From Saccharomyces mikatae IFO 1815 (taxonomy: Eukaryota > Ascomycota > Saccharomycetes > Saccharomycetales > Saccharomycetaceae), in assembly GCF_947241705.1 (NCBI RefSeq), contig NC_079260.1, positions 535,207 through 599,206 of the forward strand: a DNA stretch of 64,000 bases, given 5' to 3'. A program made the translations under genes and the position numbers. Shown here piece by piece: positions 1-19,556 of the stretch (position 1 is the stretch's first letter; each line of letters begins with the position of its first letter). The notes below the pieces were generated by a model, which was given only the letters and a program-made list of their open reading frames with translations, ran no database searches and was not told the DNA's origin.

Positions 1-3292
<3,292 letters not shown>

Positions 3293-3848
3293 ATCATATT
3301 ATACCTCATCGTGTTTCCTTTTTTCCATCGTTCCTTCATTTTACGCTTTTTACGTCAGTTTTTTGTTCCTTCCCCTAATAAATATATATATGTGTGTGTG
3401 TGTGTATGTGTAATATACGGTACCATAAGTAATAAATCTTTACCAGATCCTACTATGAATAGAGAGGAAGAACTATACTGTAAAATAATTGCAGATTATA
3501 ATATATCATATTGAACGAAAGCGGTTAACCGAAGATTATTTCTTTTTTTTTCTTCCTTTTTACAAAGAAAATTTTTTTTGCGCTTTTGCCATCACCATCG
3601 CAAATGCTGGGACAATAATTGTTCTCTTTCACTTCACTCCAGGTCCAAGGAAAGAGTTTTCTGATTTAGTTAATAGAGTGTGTTATTCTATACTTTCGTA
3701 CATCTTCTCTCTTGTGTAAAATCTTTTAGTTTAGGTTGTATTCTAAAGACAGTGAGCTACAAAGTAACATTCTTACTTAACAACCGTTTGAAGCATAGAG
3801 CAGGCCCTGGTATCACCACCTAATATCTGGCTTTTTATTCAATAAAAA
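3293..3848. other. CHD1-PAB1 intergenic region
   Basis: This is the CHD1 3' end and PAB1 promoter. It is AT-rich and contains an alternating AT/GT microsatellite at about 3380-3410 and a T-rich tract near 3540-3580. Short frames here (67 and 76 codons) are composed of low-complexity sequence and are not supported as genes. Confidence 0.7.
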
Positions 3849-5628
<1,780 letters not shown>

Positions 5629-6266
5629 TGCTTTATATAATTGCCTACTTTCCTATTCAACAAACTTCTCATCTATTTTTTTTCTTCCTTACTTTTTTGT
5701 CCTAAATACTAGTTATTATCCTTTGTAACCTAAATGCTCGCTCTTATTGACAAATGGCAACGTTTTTGTTATTAACTGTCAAGAGAAGTATCGTATTACT
5801 ATTAATCAATCATCATTCTTGGGTTTACTGGTTGCGGCTTTTAGACGTCTCATTATTAACGATATATTACAAGTTTTCGCGGGATTGAACAAAAGCAACA
5901 CGGGAAGACAAACAAAACAGGCCTGAGGAAGAGATTGATTTACAAGATAATGACAAATCAAGTAAAGGAACTTCGCTATTTATCTTTGTATTCAACAATC
6001 TGAAGGCACAACGCTGATAATATTTTCCGGGCAGAATTTGCTTTAGCTTTTGCTATATGATATTTTACCTTTATTAACTAAAGGTCATCGTAATACGCAA
6101 CTCGGACAATTTTTAAAGTGATTTTTAGGGTCGCAATTAACTAAAAGTTTACCATTAGAGATTAGTTGACCAAGGAAAAGCAATAGCAACAAAAAGTTTT
6201 TGTTCCCTCATTAAGGTTGGGTTATAACAGGCAATTATTTTGAAATAAAAAAGTTAGTAAATAATC
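5629..6266. other. PAB1-DNF1 intergenic region
   Basis: This 638-bp stretch holds the PAB1 terminator region and the DNF1 promoter. It is AT-rich with no open frame of note. I recognise no specific factor site. Confidence 0.6.
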
Positions 6267-9200
6267 ATGTCGAGTGCTTTTCCAGGTGAAGGGCATACTC
6301 CCATGTCGCCGTTTGAAGACACGTTTCAATTTGAAGATAATAGCAGCAATGAAGATACTCATATCGGGCCCACCCATATCGGTGATAACGTATCAAGTAA
6401 TAAATACGGCCGGCCACAGGTTAACTTTAATGACGAGGCACCCAAAAATAAGCGTGAAGACGCGGAAGAGTTTACATTCAACGATGACACAGAATACGAC
6501 AACCATTCCTTCCAGCAAACACCAAAACTTAATAATGGATCTGGGACTTTTGATGATGTAGAATTAGATAACGATAATGGAGAGCCACATACCAACTACG
6601 ATGGTATGAAGCGATTCCGGATGGGCACAAAAAGGAATAAAAAAGGAAACCCAATAACGGGGAGATCTAAGACCTTGAAATGGGCTAGAAAGAACATTCC
6701 AAACCCCTTTGAAGATTTCACGAAGGATGATATTGACCCTGGTGCCATAAATCGCGCTCAAGAGCTAAGGACTGTATATTATAACATGCCTTTACCTAAA
6801 AACATGATAGACGAAGAAGGCAACCCCATTATACAATATCCTCGTAATAAAATTAGAACGACAAAATATACCCCACTAACATTCTTACCTAAAAACATTT
6901 TATTCCAGTTTCATAACTTTGCGAATGTTTATTTCTTAGTTTTAATTATTTTGGGTGCTTTCCAAATCTTTGGTGTTACAAACCCTGGTTTAAGTGCCGT
7001 CCCATTAGTTGTTATTGTTATCATTACCGCAATTAAGGATGCTATTGAAGATTCTAGAAGAACCGTACTAGATTTAGAGGTGAACAATACCAAGACTCAT
7101 ATTTTAGAAGGTGTTGACAACGAAAATGTCTCAACAGACAACATATCATTGTGGAGGAAATTTAAGAAAGCAAACTCAAAACTTCTTTTCAAGTTTATAC
7201 AATATTGTAAAGAACATTTAACTGAAGAAGGCAAAATGAAGAGAATGCAAAGAAAACGCCATGAACTAAGAGTACAAAAGACAGTTGGAACAAGTGGGCC
7301 CAGGTCCTCCTTAGACTCCATTGACAGTTACAGGGCGTCTGCAGATTATGGCCGTCCTTCACTAGATTATGATAATTTGGAACAAGGGGTCGGTGAAGCC
7401 AATATAGTTGATAGATCTCTTCCACCAAGAACGGATTGCAAATTTGCGAAGAACTATTGGAAAAGTGTTAAGGTTGGTGACATTGTTCGTATCCATAACA
7501 ACGACGAAATTCCTGCTGATATCATCTTACTTTCAACATCAGATGCTGATGGTGCGTGTTATCTAGAGACCAAGAATTTGGATGGTGAAACGAATTTAAA
7601 GGTACGTCAATCGTTGAAATGTGCCAATACTATAAGAACGTCGAGAGATATTGCGAGAACAAAGTTCTGGATCGAAAGTGAAGGACCTCACTCAAACTTG
7701 TATACTTATCAAGGTAACATGAAATGGAGGAGTCTTGCAGATGGCGAAACACGAAATGAACCTATTACTATCAATAATGTTCTACTTCGTGGCTGCACTC
7801 TTAGAAATACTAAGTGGGCAATGGGTATTGTCATGTTTACTGGTGATGATACAAAGATTATGTTGAACTCTGGTATTACACCTACCAAGAAATCAAGAAT
7901 TTCAAGAGAGCTAAACTTTTCTGTCGTGATCAACTTTGTGCTGCTTTTCATTTTGTGTTTTGTTTCTGGTATTGCCAATGGTGTATATTACGACAAAAAA
8001 GGCAGATCACGGTTTTCCTATGAATTTGGGACAATTGCTGGATCAGCAGCGACGAACGGATTCGTCTCATTTTGGGTTGCTGTTATTCTTTATCAATCCT
8101 TAGTCCCCATTTCATTGTATATCTCAGTAGAGATCATCAAAACTGCGCAGGCGGCTTTTATTTACGGAGATGTTTTACTCTACAATGCGAAGTTGGACTA
8201 CCCTTGCACCCCAAAATCTTGGAATATTTCCGACGATTTAGGTCAAGTAGAATACATATTCTCTGACAAGACAGGTACATTAACACAAAACGTGATGGAG
8301 TTCAAAAAATGTACCATTAATGGTGTTTCATATGGGAGGGCCTATACTGAAGCTTTAGCGGGGTTGAGAAAAAGACAAGGTATAGATGTTGAAACTGAGG
8401 GGCGGCGTGAGAGAGCCGAAATCGCCAAGGATAGGGATACAATGATTGACGAACTAAGAGCTTTATCAGGAAATTCACAATTCTATCCTGAAGAGGTTAC
8501 TTTTGTATCAAAGGAGTTCGTTCGCGATTTGAAAGGCGCCAGTGGCGAAATACAACAAAGGTGCTGTGAGCACTTCATGTTAGCATTAGCTCTGTGTCAT
8601 TCTGTTCTGGTAGAAGCAAATCCAGACGATCCAAAAAAACTTGATTTAAAAGCTCAATCCCCAGATGAAGCGGCATTAGTAGCCACGGCTAGGGACGTGG
8701 GATTCAGTTTTGTTGGAAAAACTAAAAAAGGTTTAATAGTTGAAATGCAAGGTATTCAAAAAGAGTTTGAGATCCTGAATATTCTGGAGTTTAATTCATC
8801 CAGAAAAAGAATGTCCTGTATTGTTAAAATTCCCGGTCTAAACCCAGAGGATGAGCCTAAAGCTCTTTTAATTTGTAAAGGTGCTGATTCCATTATATAT
8901 TCAAGATTAAGCCGCCAGAGCGGTAGCAATAATGAAACAGTATTAGAGAAAACTGCTTTACATCTAGAACAGTATGCTACTGAAGGCTTGAGAACACTAT
9001 GTATAGCTCAGAGAGAATTGAGCTGGTCTGAATACAAGAAATGGAATGAAAGGTATGATATTGCTGCTGCATCATTAGCCAACAGAGAAGATGAATTAGA
9101 AGTCGTTGCAGATTCTATTGAACGTGAATTAATATTATTAGGTGGTACAGCTATTGAAGACCGTTTACAAGATGGTGTTCCGGATTGTATAGAATTACTC

Positions 9201-10982
9201 GCGGAGGCAGGGATCAAATTATGGGTTCTTACAGGTGATAAAGTTGAAACAGCCATAAATATTGGATTCTCATGCAATCTTTTAAATAATGAAATGGAAC
9301 TATTAGTTATCAAAACATCGGGTGACGATGTGAAGGAATTTGGGTCAGAACCAAGCGAAATTGTGGATTCTTTACTTTCGAAGTACTTGAAAGAGTATTT
9401 TGGTCTACACGGTACTGAAGAAGAGATATTTGAAGCAAAGAAAGATCACGAATTTCCAAAAGGTAACTACGCTGTTGTTATTGATGGAGATGCTTTGAAA
9501 TTAGCGTTATATGGTGAAGACATAAGAAGAAAGTTTCTGTTACTCTGCAAGAACTGCAGAGCTGTTTTATGCTGCAGAGTCTCACCCTCCCAAAAAGCAG
9601 CTGTTGTTAAATTAGTTAAGGATTCACTAGACGTTATGACCCTTGCCATTGGCGATGGTTCCAACGACGTTGCCATGATTCAATCTGCAGATGTTGGTAT
9701 TGGTATTGCCGGTGAAGAAGGGCGACAGGCTGTTATGTGCTCGGATTATGCCATCGGTCAATTCAGATATCTGGCTAGATTAGTGCTTGTTCACGGTAGG
9801 TGGTCCTATAAGAGGTTAGCTGAAATGATTCCTGAGTTTTTTTACAAAAACATGATATTTGCATTAGCATTATTCTGGTATGGTATCTATAATGATTTCG
9901 ACGGGTCATATTTGTATGAGTACACTTATATGATGTTCTATAACTTGGCATTTACATCTTTGCCGGTTATCTTCTTAGGTATTTTGGACCAGGATGTGAA
10001 TGACACTATATCTTTAGTGGTTCCCCAGTTATATCGTGTTGGGATCTTAAGAAAAGAGTGGAATCAAAGAAAGTTTTTATGGTACATGTTGGACGGTTTA
10101 TACCAATCTATCATTTGCTTTTTTTTCCCCTATCTGGTTTATCACAAAAATATGGTAGTAACAAGTAATGGATTGGGATTGGATCATCGTTATTTTGTCG
10201 GTGTTTATGTCACCACCATTGCCGTAATATCATGTAACACATATGTTTTACTACATCAATATAGGTGGGACTGGTTTAGCGGACTATTCATTGCGCTGTC
10301 GTGTCTTGTCGTTTTCGCATGGACCGGGATATGGTCTTCTGCAATAGGAAGCAGAGAATTTTTTAAAGCTGCAGCACGTATCTATGGAGCACCATCATTC
10401 TGGGCTGTGTTCTTCGTTGCCGTGTTATTCTGTTTACTACCTCGTTTCACATATGACAGTTTTCAGAAATTTTTCTACCCAACTGATGTAGAAATAATAA
10501 GAGAAATGTGGCAACATGGTCATTTTGACCATTATCCAGCTGGTTACGATCCGACAGACCCTAACAGACCCAAAGTCACAAAGCCAGGGCAACACGGAGA
10601 AAAGATTATAGAAGGTATAACACTTTCTGACAATTTAGGTGCTTCCAACTATTCAAGAGACAGTGTTGTTACGGAAGAGATTCCAATGTCATTCATCCGA
10701 GCTGAAAACGGAAGTCCTAGTCGATATCAAAAGCCTGAATCTTGGATGACTTCACCCAAGGAAACACAAGATCTTCTTCAATCGCCCCAATTTCAGCAGA
10801 CCCAAGCATTCGAGACCGTTCCAGCCACCAACCTCAGGTCATCTTTGGACCGTACAAGGGAACAGATGATGGCTACGCATCAACTAGACCACCGTTACTC
10901 TGTCGAAAGGGCAAGAACGTCTCTAGACTTACCGGGCATAACAAACGCAGCCTCCTTGATCGGAACCCAACAGAACAGCTAA
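6267..10982 (+). CDS. DNF1: DNF1, P4-ATPase phospholipid flippase
   Basis: This 1571-residue protein equals S. cerevisiae Dnf1 in length. P4-ATPase signatures are DGET in the actuator domain (from residue 439), the phosphorylation motif DKTGT with Asp667, and the hinge GDGSND (from residue 1129). Hydrophobic segments flank the catalytic loop, two near residues 210-250, two near 550-630, and about six between 1180 and 1420, giving the usual ten-helix layout. The acidic N-terminus and the Ser-rich C-terminal tail are cytosolic. Family knowledge: Dnf1 moves phosphatidylcholine, phosphatidylethanolamine and lyso-lipids to the inner leaflet at the plasma membrane and endosomes, with Lem3 as partner. 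The frame is intact, with no intron signals. Confidence 0.98.
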   Translation: MSSAFPGEGHTPMSPFEDTFQFEDNSSNEDTHIGPTHIGDNVSSNKYGRPQVNFNDEAPKNKREDAEEFTFNDDTEYDNHSFQQTPKLNNGSGTFDDVELDNDNGEPHTNYDGMKRFRMGTKRNKKGNPITGRSKTLKWARKNIPNPFEDFTKDDIDPGAINRAQELRTVYYNMPLPKNMIDEEGNPIIQYPRNKIRTTKYTPLTFLPKNILFQFHNFANVYFLVLIILGAFQIFGVTNPGLSAVPLVVIVIITAIKDAIEDSRRTVLDLEVNNTKTHILEGVDNENVSTDNISLWRKFKKANSKLLFKFIQYCKEHLTEEGKMKRMQRKRHELRVQKTVGTSGPRSSLDSIDSYRASADYGRPSLDYDNLEQGVGEANIVDRSLPPRTDCKFAKNYWKSVKVGDIVRIHNNDEIPADIILLSTSDADGACYLETKNLDGETNLKVRQSLKCANTIRTSRDIARTKFWIESEGPHSNLYTYQGNMKWRSLADGETRNEPITINNVLLRGCTLRNTKWAMGIVMFTGDDTKIMLNSGITPTKKSRISRELNFSVVINFVLLFILCFVSGIANGVYYDKKGRSRFSYEFGTIAGSAATNGFVSFWVAVILYQSLVPISLYISVEIIKTAQAAFIYGDVLLYNAKLDYPCTPKSWNISDDLGQVEYIFSDKTGTLTQNVMEFKKCTINGVSYGRAYTEALAGLRKRQGIDVETEGRRERAEIAKDRDTMIDELRALSGNSQFYPEEVTFVSKEFVRDLKGASGEIQQRCCEHFMLALALCHSVLVEANPDDPKKLDLKAQSPDEAALVATARDVGFSFVGKTKKGLIVEMQGIQKEFEILNILEFNSSRKRMSCIVKIPGLNPEDEPKALLICKGADSIIYSRLSRQSGSNNETVLEKTALHLEQYATEGLRTLCIAQRELSWSEYKKWNERYDIAAASLANREDELEVVADSIERELILLGGTAIEDRLQDGVPDCIELLAEAGIKLWVLTGDKVETAINIGFSCNLLNNEMELLVIKTSGDDVKEFGSEPSEIVDSLLSKYLKEYFGLHGTEEEIFEAKKDHEFPKGNYAVVIDGDALKLALYGEDIRRKFLLLCKNCRAVLCCRVSPSQKAAVVKLVKDSLDVMTLAIGDGSNDVAMIQSADVGIGIAGEEGRQAVMCSDYAIGQFRYLARLVLVHGRWSYKRLAEMIPEFFYKNMIFALALFWYGIYNDFDGSYLYEYTYMMFYNLAFTSLPVIFLGILDQDVNDTISLVVPQLYRVGILRKEWNQRKFLWYMLDGLYQSIICFFFPYLVYHKNMVVTSNGLGLDHRYFVGVYVTTIAVISCNTYVLLHQYRWDWFSGLFIALSCLVVFAWTGIWSSAIGSREFFKAAARIYGAPSFWAVFFVAVLFCLLPRFTYDSFQKFFYPTDVEIIREMWQHGHFDHYPAGYDPTDPNRPKVTKPGQHGEKIIEGITLSDNLGASNYSRDSVVTEEIPMSFIRAENGSPSRYQKPESWMTSPKETQDLLQSPQFQQTQAFETVPATNLRSSLDRTREQMMATHQLDHRYSVERARTSLDLPGITNAASLIGTQQNS

Positions 10983-11708
10983 TCATGATAATCAACTAAA
11001 CCCGTTGCATTTTCTTCCACTGCTGTATATAAAAAACTACGTAACATCACTCTGTATGACTTATAATCCATGCATGCTCCACTTGACACATTTCTCTTAA
11101 TATCCTTTAGTGGCGGACGTGTGGGTTTCTTTGTTCTATTATTAAAACTCGCAATTAACCCGGATCCCTATCATTCAAGGACGCACAATGGTGGGCTAAT
11201 TTTTTCTTCCGATGGAAAACTGACGCCAGCACTTTCCAGCGCTGGGAACTCTCCATTAACTGGCAAAAAACTGATCAAGGTCATAATCAAAGGAATTTTT
11301 CGAACTTCCTATAGAGAAAATTTAGGAATTAATCAAGTCGTGATACGTATGTTATTACCTAGGTGAGAGACTATATTTATTGAATATAGCTTTTTATACT
11401 AACATAAAGTAAATTTTATTATAGTAATCCTAGGCTTATTGTTATTATTTGCGTGAAAGAAGGTTCATGCCTAGTTATTCAGGATATTAATCAGGAATAG
11501 TCATAGTTTTGTAATACACGTCTTTCACTCTTATTTCTGGTAAAAATTCGCTAAAATATATTGAATTTGACTTTTTGACAGTGGATTTGTTGTTAATAAA
11601 GAAAACTACCAGATCAACCATTTAGGGAAGTCTTTCAGAAAAGCTCAGAAGGAGGCCTAAGATAACAAGCAAGGCGATCTTGATATTATCGCTTAAAGTT
11701 GATAGCAC
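10983..11708. other. DNF1-BCK2 intergenic region
   Basis: The 726-bp stretch serves as DNF1 3' region and BCK2 promoter. It includes a perfect 10-bp palindrome, CCAGCGCTGG, at 11236-11245. A 98-codon frame at 11070-11366 has no recognisable domain or composition of a real protein and is not called. Confidence 0.55.
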
Positions 11709-14261
11709 ATGCCGAAAAATAGTCACCACCATCGTTCCAGTTCGGTAAATTCCACAAAGAATCGTTCTACGGAATCTACGACTAAATGGAAAATTCCGCA
11801 CTATTATCGCAGATCTACTAGTGGTAGTACGCAAGCTTCGCCGGACAGGAATTCTTCCTCAACTGGTGTATGTAGCACTCCAGTGTTACCTACTATGAAT
11901 GTTATGTCCAGCCCGAAAAAGGTTCTATTGGAGGATTCCAGGGACAACAATGCAAAATCAAAGAAGACTAGTAGAAGGAGATCAGGCGAAATGGTCTTTG
12001 TCAATTATACTGTACAAGATACGGTTAATGAAGATGATACTGAGTTGCAAACCAAACCACTTTCCGTTCCAACACCTAAAGCGAAGTTGAAGAAGAAATC
12101 TTCTAAGAGGAGAATGCTGAAAATATTTGGATCGTCAAAGAGCGAGCATATAGAAGATATTGTCGAAGAGCAACCAATGGTGCTACAGCTGGATTCAGAA
12201 AATCAGCCTCTATCGGGCATCTCTGTTTCAGGAGGTGCGCTTGATAACTCATTATTAACTACCAAAAGATCTTACAACTCTTTCTTGAAGCATAACAAGC
12301 TTCACGGTAAGGCCTCTTTCTCCAGCAGCTTGTCCTTCCCATCATTAAACATGATGGGCAGCACTAGCGATATGTCCTTTGATAATAATGATTTTGGTTC
12401 CGAAAAAGAAGTCGTTCCGAAATCAACCCATGATCCTTCATTAGCCAAGCCCCCATCAAGATTTACGGAAAGTGAAAGAAACACTACCTCCAATTTATCA
12501 AGTATACCTCTCATGAACACGAAAAATACAAGATTGAAGTATAGTAAAACAGTACCTCAAAGCTTTGACCGACAAAGATTACAAGAAAGTGGGTTATATC
12601 ACTCTACTGAATCTTTCAACCTCAAAGATCAAAGTGGTAGTAACAATAGGTCATCCCTAAGTCTGAATTCAGATTTAGGGACCCCACACTCTACAAAGCA
12701 TTCACCTGATTCACCAAGAACGTCGAGGTCCTTCAACTGCGGAGATTCACAAAGTGGAGTAAAAGTACCGGAGGAAAATGATGCTTCTATTGCATTTAGT
12801 AAAATGTTTACTAGAAAACGAGCCAACACTGGCGGGTCCACGTGTTCGCTAGCCTCACCCACGATTGCACAAACTATTCAGCAATCAAATATAAAAGTTA
12901 ATAAATTGCCAACTCAAAGAACAACTTCAGTCGGCTCATTATCATCCATGTCAAATCGTTATTCCCCAATAAGGGTTGCATCCCCTGGAAGAGCAAGATC
13001 CGGAACACGCGGATCCTCTCTTTATAGATTATCAAGAGACCTAAACTCTTTACCAAGTGTGACTGATCTACCCGAAATGGATAGTACAACCCCGGTTAAC
13101 GAAATGTTCCTAGATGGTCAACCTCAGCATAAGAATGGAAGCTCTAAAGTAGGACATAAAAAGAAACAAGAATCTATCTCTGATGCCCAAAGAAATCAAA
13201 ATTCAAATTCGTACATCACAACACCATCATCTTCTCTTGTGACACCGCCATACTACATGACAGGCTATACGTTACCAAGTTCAGCTTCAGCGTCTTCAAC
13301 TCCAAATGTTCTTGATACTAGTAGCATGAATTTTATTTCAAGTGCCAATACAGTTACAAGTTCTCGCCCCTCCAGTAATTTATCCTCTTTTGAAAAAGAA
13401 TATGGCAACGAAAATGACGCCACTGGAGAATTATCTGCACTGAATACACCAATGGAGAGTATACCGGCATTAAAAGGTATACCTAGATCCACTTTAGAAG
13501 AAAATGAGGAAGAAGATGTGCTAGTTCAAGATACTCCAAATACTACTCATTTTCAAAGAAGGGATATGATTGGAATGGACACTCATAGGAAGGATGATAG
13601 CTTAGACCTTAACTCGTTGATGCCACACGGCAGTACAACTAGCAGCAGCATCGTAGACTCAGTAATGACAAACTCAATGTCCACCACAACAAGCAATGCG
13701 ACCGGAAATTACTTTCAAGATCAAGATAAATATACATTGGTGAATACAGGACTGGGACTAAGTGATGCAAATCTCGACCATTTTATTAGATCTCAATTGA
13801 AGCATGCCTCTCGATCCGAATCTAATAATATTGGCAATCGCGTTGCATACGGTGGCTCAGTACCAAACAATACTGATACGACTAAGGCTAATCTGCAAGT
13901 ATATACCGAGTTTGATTTTGAGAATCCAGAGTCTTTTTTCCATGAGCAATCAAAATTACTGGATAAAATGGGCCGCGGCAGTAATAACAATAATAGTGCT
14001 ATTCAAATGAATGAACCGAAGTCGGCTGATACATACATTGGAACTATATCTCCAGATACATCAGCAACTGTTTCGTTAGGAGACTTGATTGGTTCAAACG
14101 TTTCAAACAATATTGAAAGAAATTTTTACGATGGTCACACTTTTGGACCGCAGTATCAAGCGAACTCATCCGTGGACAATCCAAGTAGCCAAAATCCAGC
14201 ACCGATTACAAACAACGACATTGACAATTTACAGTCTTTTTACTTCGATAATAGCAACTAA
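11709..14261 (+). CDS. BCK2: BCK2, Cln3-independent activator of G1/S genes
   Basis: The 850-residue protein is rich in Ser, Thr and Asn with no recognisable folded domain, matching S. cerevisiae Bck2 (about 851 residues) in length, position and N-terminal His/Ser-rich start. Basic patches occur near residues 120-140, and there are many Ser-Pro/Thr-Pro sites. In S. cerevisiae Bck2 activates SBF/MBF and Mcm1 target genes in parallel with Cln3 and was found as a dosage suppressor of the PKC pathway. Identification rests on synteny between DNF1 and CCA1 plus overall similarity; disordered composition means motifs alone could not identify it. Confidence 0.95.
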   Translation: MPKNSHHHRSSSVNSTKNRSTESTTKWKIPHYYRRSTSGSTQASPDRNSSSTGVCSTPVLPTMNVMSSPKKVLLEDSRDNNAKSKKTSRRRSGEMVFVNYTVQDTVNEDDTELQTKPLSVPTPKAKLKKKSSKRRMLKIFGSSKSEHIEDIVEEQPMVLQLDSENQPLSGISVSGGALDNSLLTTKRSYNSFLKHNKLHGKASFSSSLSFPSLNMMGSTSDMSFDNNDFGSEKEVVPKSTHDPSLAKPPSRFTESERNTTSNLSSIPLMNTKNTRLKYSKTVPQSFDRQRLQESGLYHSTESFNLKDQSGSNNRSSLSLNSDLGTPHSTKHSPDSPRTSRSFNCGDSQSGVKVPEENDASIAFSKMFTRKRANTGGSTCSLASPTIAQTIQQSNIKVNKLPTQRTTSVGSLSSMSNRYSPIRVASPGRARSGTRGSSLYRLSRDLNSLPSVTDLPEMDSTTPVNEMFLDGQPQHKNGSSKVGHKKKQESISDAQRNQNSNSYITTPSSSLVTPPYYMTGYTLPSSASASSTPNVLDTSSMNFISSANTVTSSRPSSNLSSFEKEYGNENDATGELSALNTPMESIPALKGIPRSTLEENEEEDVLVQDTPNTTHFQRRDMIGMDTHRKDDSLDLNSLMPHGSTTSSSIVDSVMTNSMSTTTSNATGNYFQDQDKYTLVNTGLGLSDANLDHFIRSQLKHASRSESNNIGNRVAYGGSVPNNTDTTKANLQVYTEFDFENPESFFHEQSKLLDKMGRGSNNNNSAIQMNEPKSADTYIGTISPDTSATVSLGDLIGSNVSNNIERNFYDGHTFGPQYQANSSVDNPSSQNPAPITNNDIDNLQSFYFDNSN

Positions 14262-14627
14262 GAACAAGAAAAAAAAAAAAGCAAAAGTAACAACAAGTAA
14301 GTATTTTAGAAAAGTTGAAAGTTTGTGGGAATTTTCAATAAAAAAATAATAAAATTCATAATTTTAAATGCAGCCCTGCTCCTTAACATCAAATATAGTG
14401 CAGCATGGGTAAAACACTGGCATTTGAAATTAGTGAATATTTTTAGTAATGATATATAGTAGATTGGCTTCTTAACATGTTATTTAACTCCCTATCCTCT
14501 ATCTCCTTTCCAATTGAGTACTAATTTCTAAAATGAGAGATAACTATGCATCTTGTTTCTCTACATGGTTTACGTAGATGTATACATATATATATGTGTA
14601 TGCACATAATTATAGATTGGCAAGCCA
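14262..14627. other. BCK2-CCA1 convergent intergenic region
   Basis: This is a 3'-to-3' spacer holding the polyadenylation regions of both genes. It has an A-run just after BCK2 (near 14270) and a TATATATATG-type tract near 14585, typical of yeast 3' ends. No gene is seen. Confidence 0.6.
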
Positions 14628-16268
14628 CTACAGGTATTTTGGTAGTACGGCTCTTAAATGAGTTATTAGGTCTGTATCAGTTCCGCAAGGATTATCAAAT
14701 TGCCACCTAATTGCTTCGTTATTGATTTTACCTAACCATGGACCAGGTTTCATCTCCAGTAGTTTTGCCATTTGTTTGCCGTCTACTATGGGTTTTAGCT
14801 CATGACAATTATTCATATTATTGTCATATATGTAGGAGTAGAATTCATTGTAATTCTGGAAAAGCGATTCAATTTTATCGGTTTCAAACTTGGAAGTCTT
14901 CAAGAATTCATCCAACAGGGACGTGAAATGTGCTGTTTCCCATTCGCCATTAAATTCTCTTAGAAATACACCGATTTCTGATTTTTTCAATTGTGAGCAA
15001 CCCGCAAACCTGGTAAGTATATCCTCATATGAACTTATTGAATCTACAGTCTTGGCAATAACCACTGCGTCATTTTTGCTCAACTTTAATCCTTCTTTTA
15101 CGATGCTTTCTGTGACAGAAACCAGGTTGTTAACTTTCTTCTTAGGGTTTCCAATAATCTGTAAATTGGCCATAGGGGACAAGGTCGCGCTTAGTATAAA
15201 ATTCTGCTGGAAAGTAGGCGAGCAACCAATCTTTTCCCTTAAAACAGGAAGTTTTTCTACAAACATTGGATATAATTCGATAAAGCTTTTCAAATGTGAG
15301 TTCAATATTTTATCATTGTATATATGATTAATCCTGTCCATATCGTGACAGTTCTTTTCATTGAAATGCACGACGGATTCATCATTATGCCAAAAGAAAA
15401 TAACATTATCTAGATGAGCTTTTTGAATCAATTGCAAAGCCAATAATGGCGTCGGCCCTGCCAAGATTTTCTCCATCTCGACACCGACTCGTTCTCTAGA
15501 GATTTTTGAATTGAATGCATTATTGATTTGAGGATCGTCCATTTCAGCCATTACTTCTGGATCTATCGAAAAGTTGAATCTAGAAGCAAAACGAATCAAT
15601 CTTAAAACTCGCAAGGGATCGTCCAAAAAAGTTTGTTTTGCTGGAAGTGGGGTACGCAGAATACCGTTTTTCAAATCTTGTAGTCCTCTCTTGGTGAAAT
15701 CTTCCACTTCACCTTTATGAATGTTATAAAAAAGAGCGTTCAACGTAGCATCCCTTCTCAAAGCATCTTCTTCAGGTGTTCCAAAGCACACTTTAGGAAT
15801 CCTAGAAAGTTCGGTGTACTTCTCAGATCTTAGATTTACAAAATCTACTTCAACACCGAAAAGCTTAGTGGTCGCCGTTTCCAGATGTTTGGATTTTTCA
15901 GGGTTCTTGTCAATCTTGTGAATGTTGTGAGGTTTGGCTCCATACTTGACGTAATGCTGCTGCAAATATTCATTCAAACCAGTAGCGAATTGTTCACCCG
16001 ACATAACATTGATGGCGATATCCAGATCGTGAGAGCCTTGTCCCAGCAGCTTGTCCCGCACCCACCCCCCCGTGATCCGAAGTATCAGTGGCTCCGGATT
16101 ATTATGGTGCTCCTGGTTGTACAGATCCGTATAATCATTAAGCAGGTTACAGATATGTTGTTCCACTTTAGTCAAGGTGATCTTTGGTGCATTCAAGGCA
16201 AAATTAGAATTAGTCATTGTTTTCTGAGGGACACTTTTCATCAGTAAAGATACCGTAGGCCGTAGCAT
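14628..16268 (-). CDS. CCA1: CCA1, tRNA nucleotidyltransferase (CCA-adding enzyme)
   Basis: The protein has 546 residues, the S. cerevisiae length. The class II nucleotidyltransferase core is clear: GGWVRD at residues 67-72 and the metal-binding DLD at 81-83, followed by the RRDATLNAL motif and a helical C-terminal body. It adds or repairs the CCA 3' end of tRNAs in nucleus/cytosol and mitochondria. Three in-frame ATGs are present at codons 1, 10 and 18 (first bases 16268, 16241 and 16217). In S. cerevisiae the longest form goes to mitochondria and the shorter ones to cytosol and nucleus. The gene is divergent from RPH1 across a 684-bp shared promoter. Confidence 0.98.
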   Translation of the reverse strand: MLRPTVSLLMKSVPQKTMTNSNFALNAPKITLTKVEQHICNLLNDYTDLYNQEHHNNPEPLILRITGGWVRDKLLGQGSHDLDIAINVMSGEQFATGLNEYLQQHYVKYGAKPHNIHKIDKNPEKSKHLETATTKLFGVEVDFVNLRSEKYTELSRIPKVCFGTPEEDALRRDATLNALFYNIHKGEVEDFTKRGLQDLKNGILRTPLPAKQTFLDDPLRVLRLIRFASRFNFSIDPEVMAEMDDPQINNAFNSKISRERVGVEMEKILAGPTPLLALQLIQKAHLDNVIFFWHNDESVVHFNEKNCHDMDRINHIYNDKILNSHLKSFIELYPMFVEKLPVLREKIGCSPTFQQNFILSATLSPMANLQIIGNPKKKVNNLVSVTESIVKEGLKLSKNDAVVIAKTVDSISSYEDILTRFAGCSQLKKSEIGVFLREFNGEWETAHFTSLLDEFLKTSKFETDKIESLFQNYNEFYSYIYDNNMNNCHELKPIVDGKQMAKLLEMKPGPWLGKINNEAIRWQFDNPCGTDTDLITHLRAVLPKYL

Positions 16269-19349
<3,081 letters not shown>

Positions 19350-19556
19350 CTCTCAGCTGTCAGTTATTGATTTACAGTCTTTTTTTGAAGACTTGAAATG
19401 TTATTCTATTCGGTCGGCCGGAGATCCGCGAAAATTCACTTTCCACTAATCACCATATTACAATCACCATTAGGCTATACATATCATTATATAGAAGAGG
19501 TATGTATATTAGTATACTGAACATTAAATCATCAGGGACAGGGCCAACAATAATCC

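Noticed and set aside
11070-11366. 98-codon frame between DNF1 and BCK2
   Set aside because: No similarity, no conserved S. cerevisiae gene at this place, and it overlaps what should be promoter and terminator DNA.
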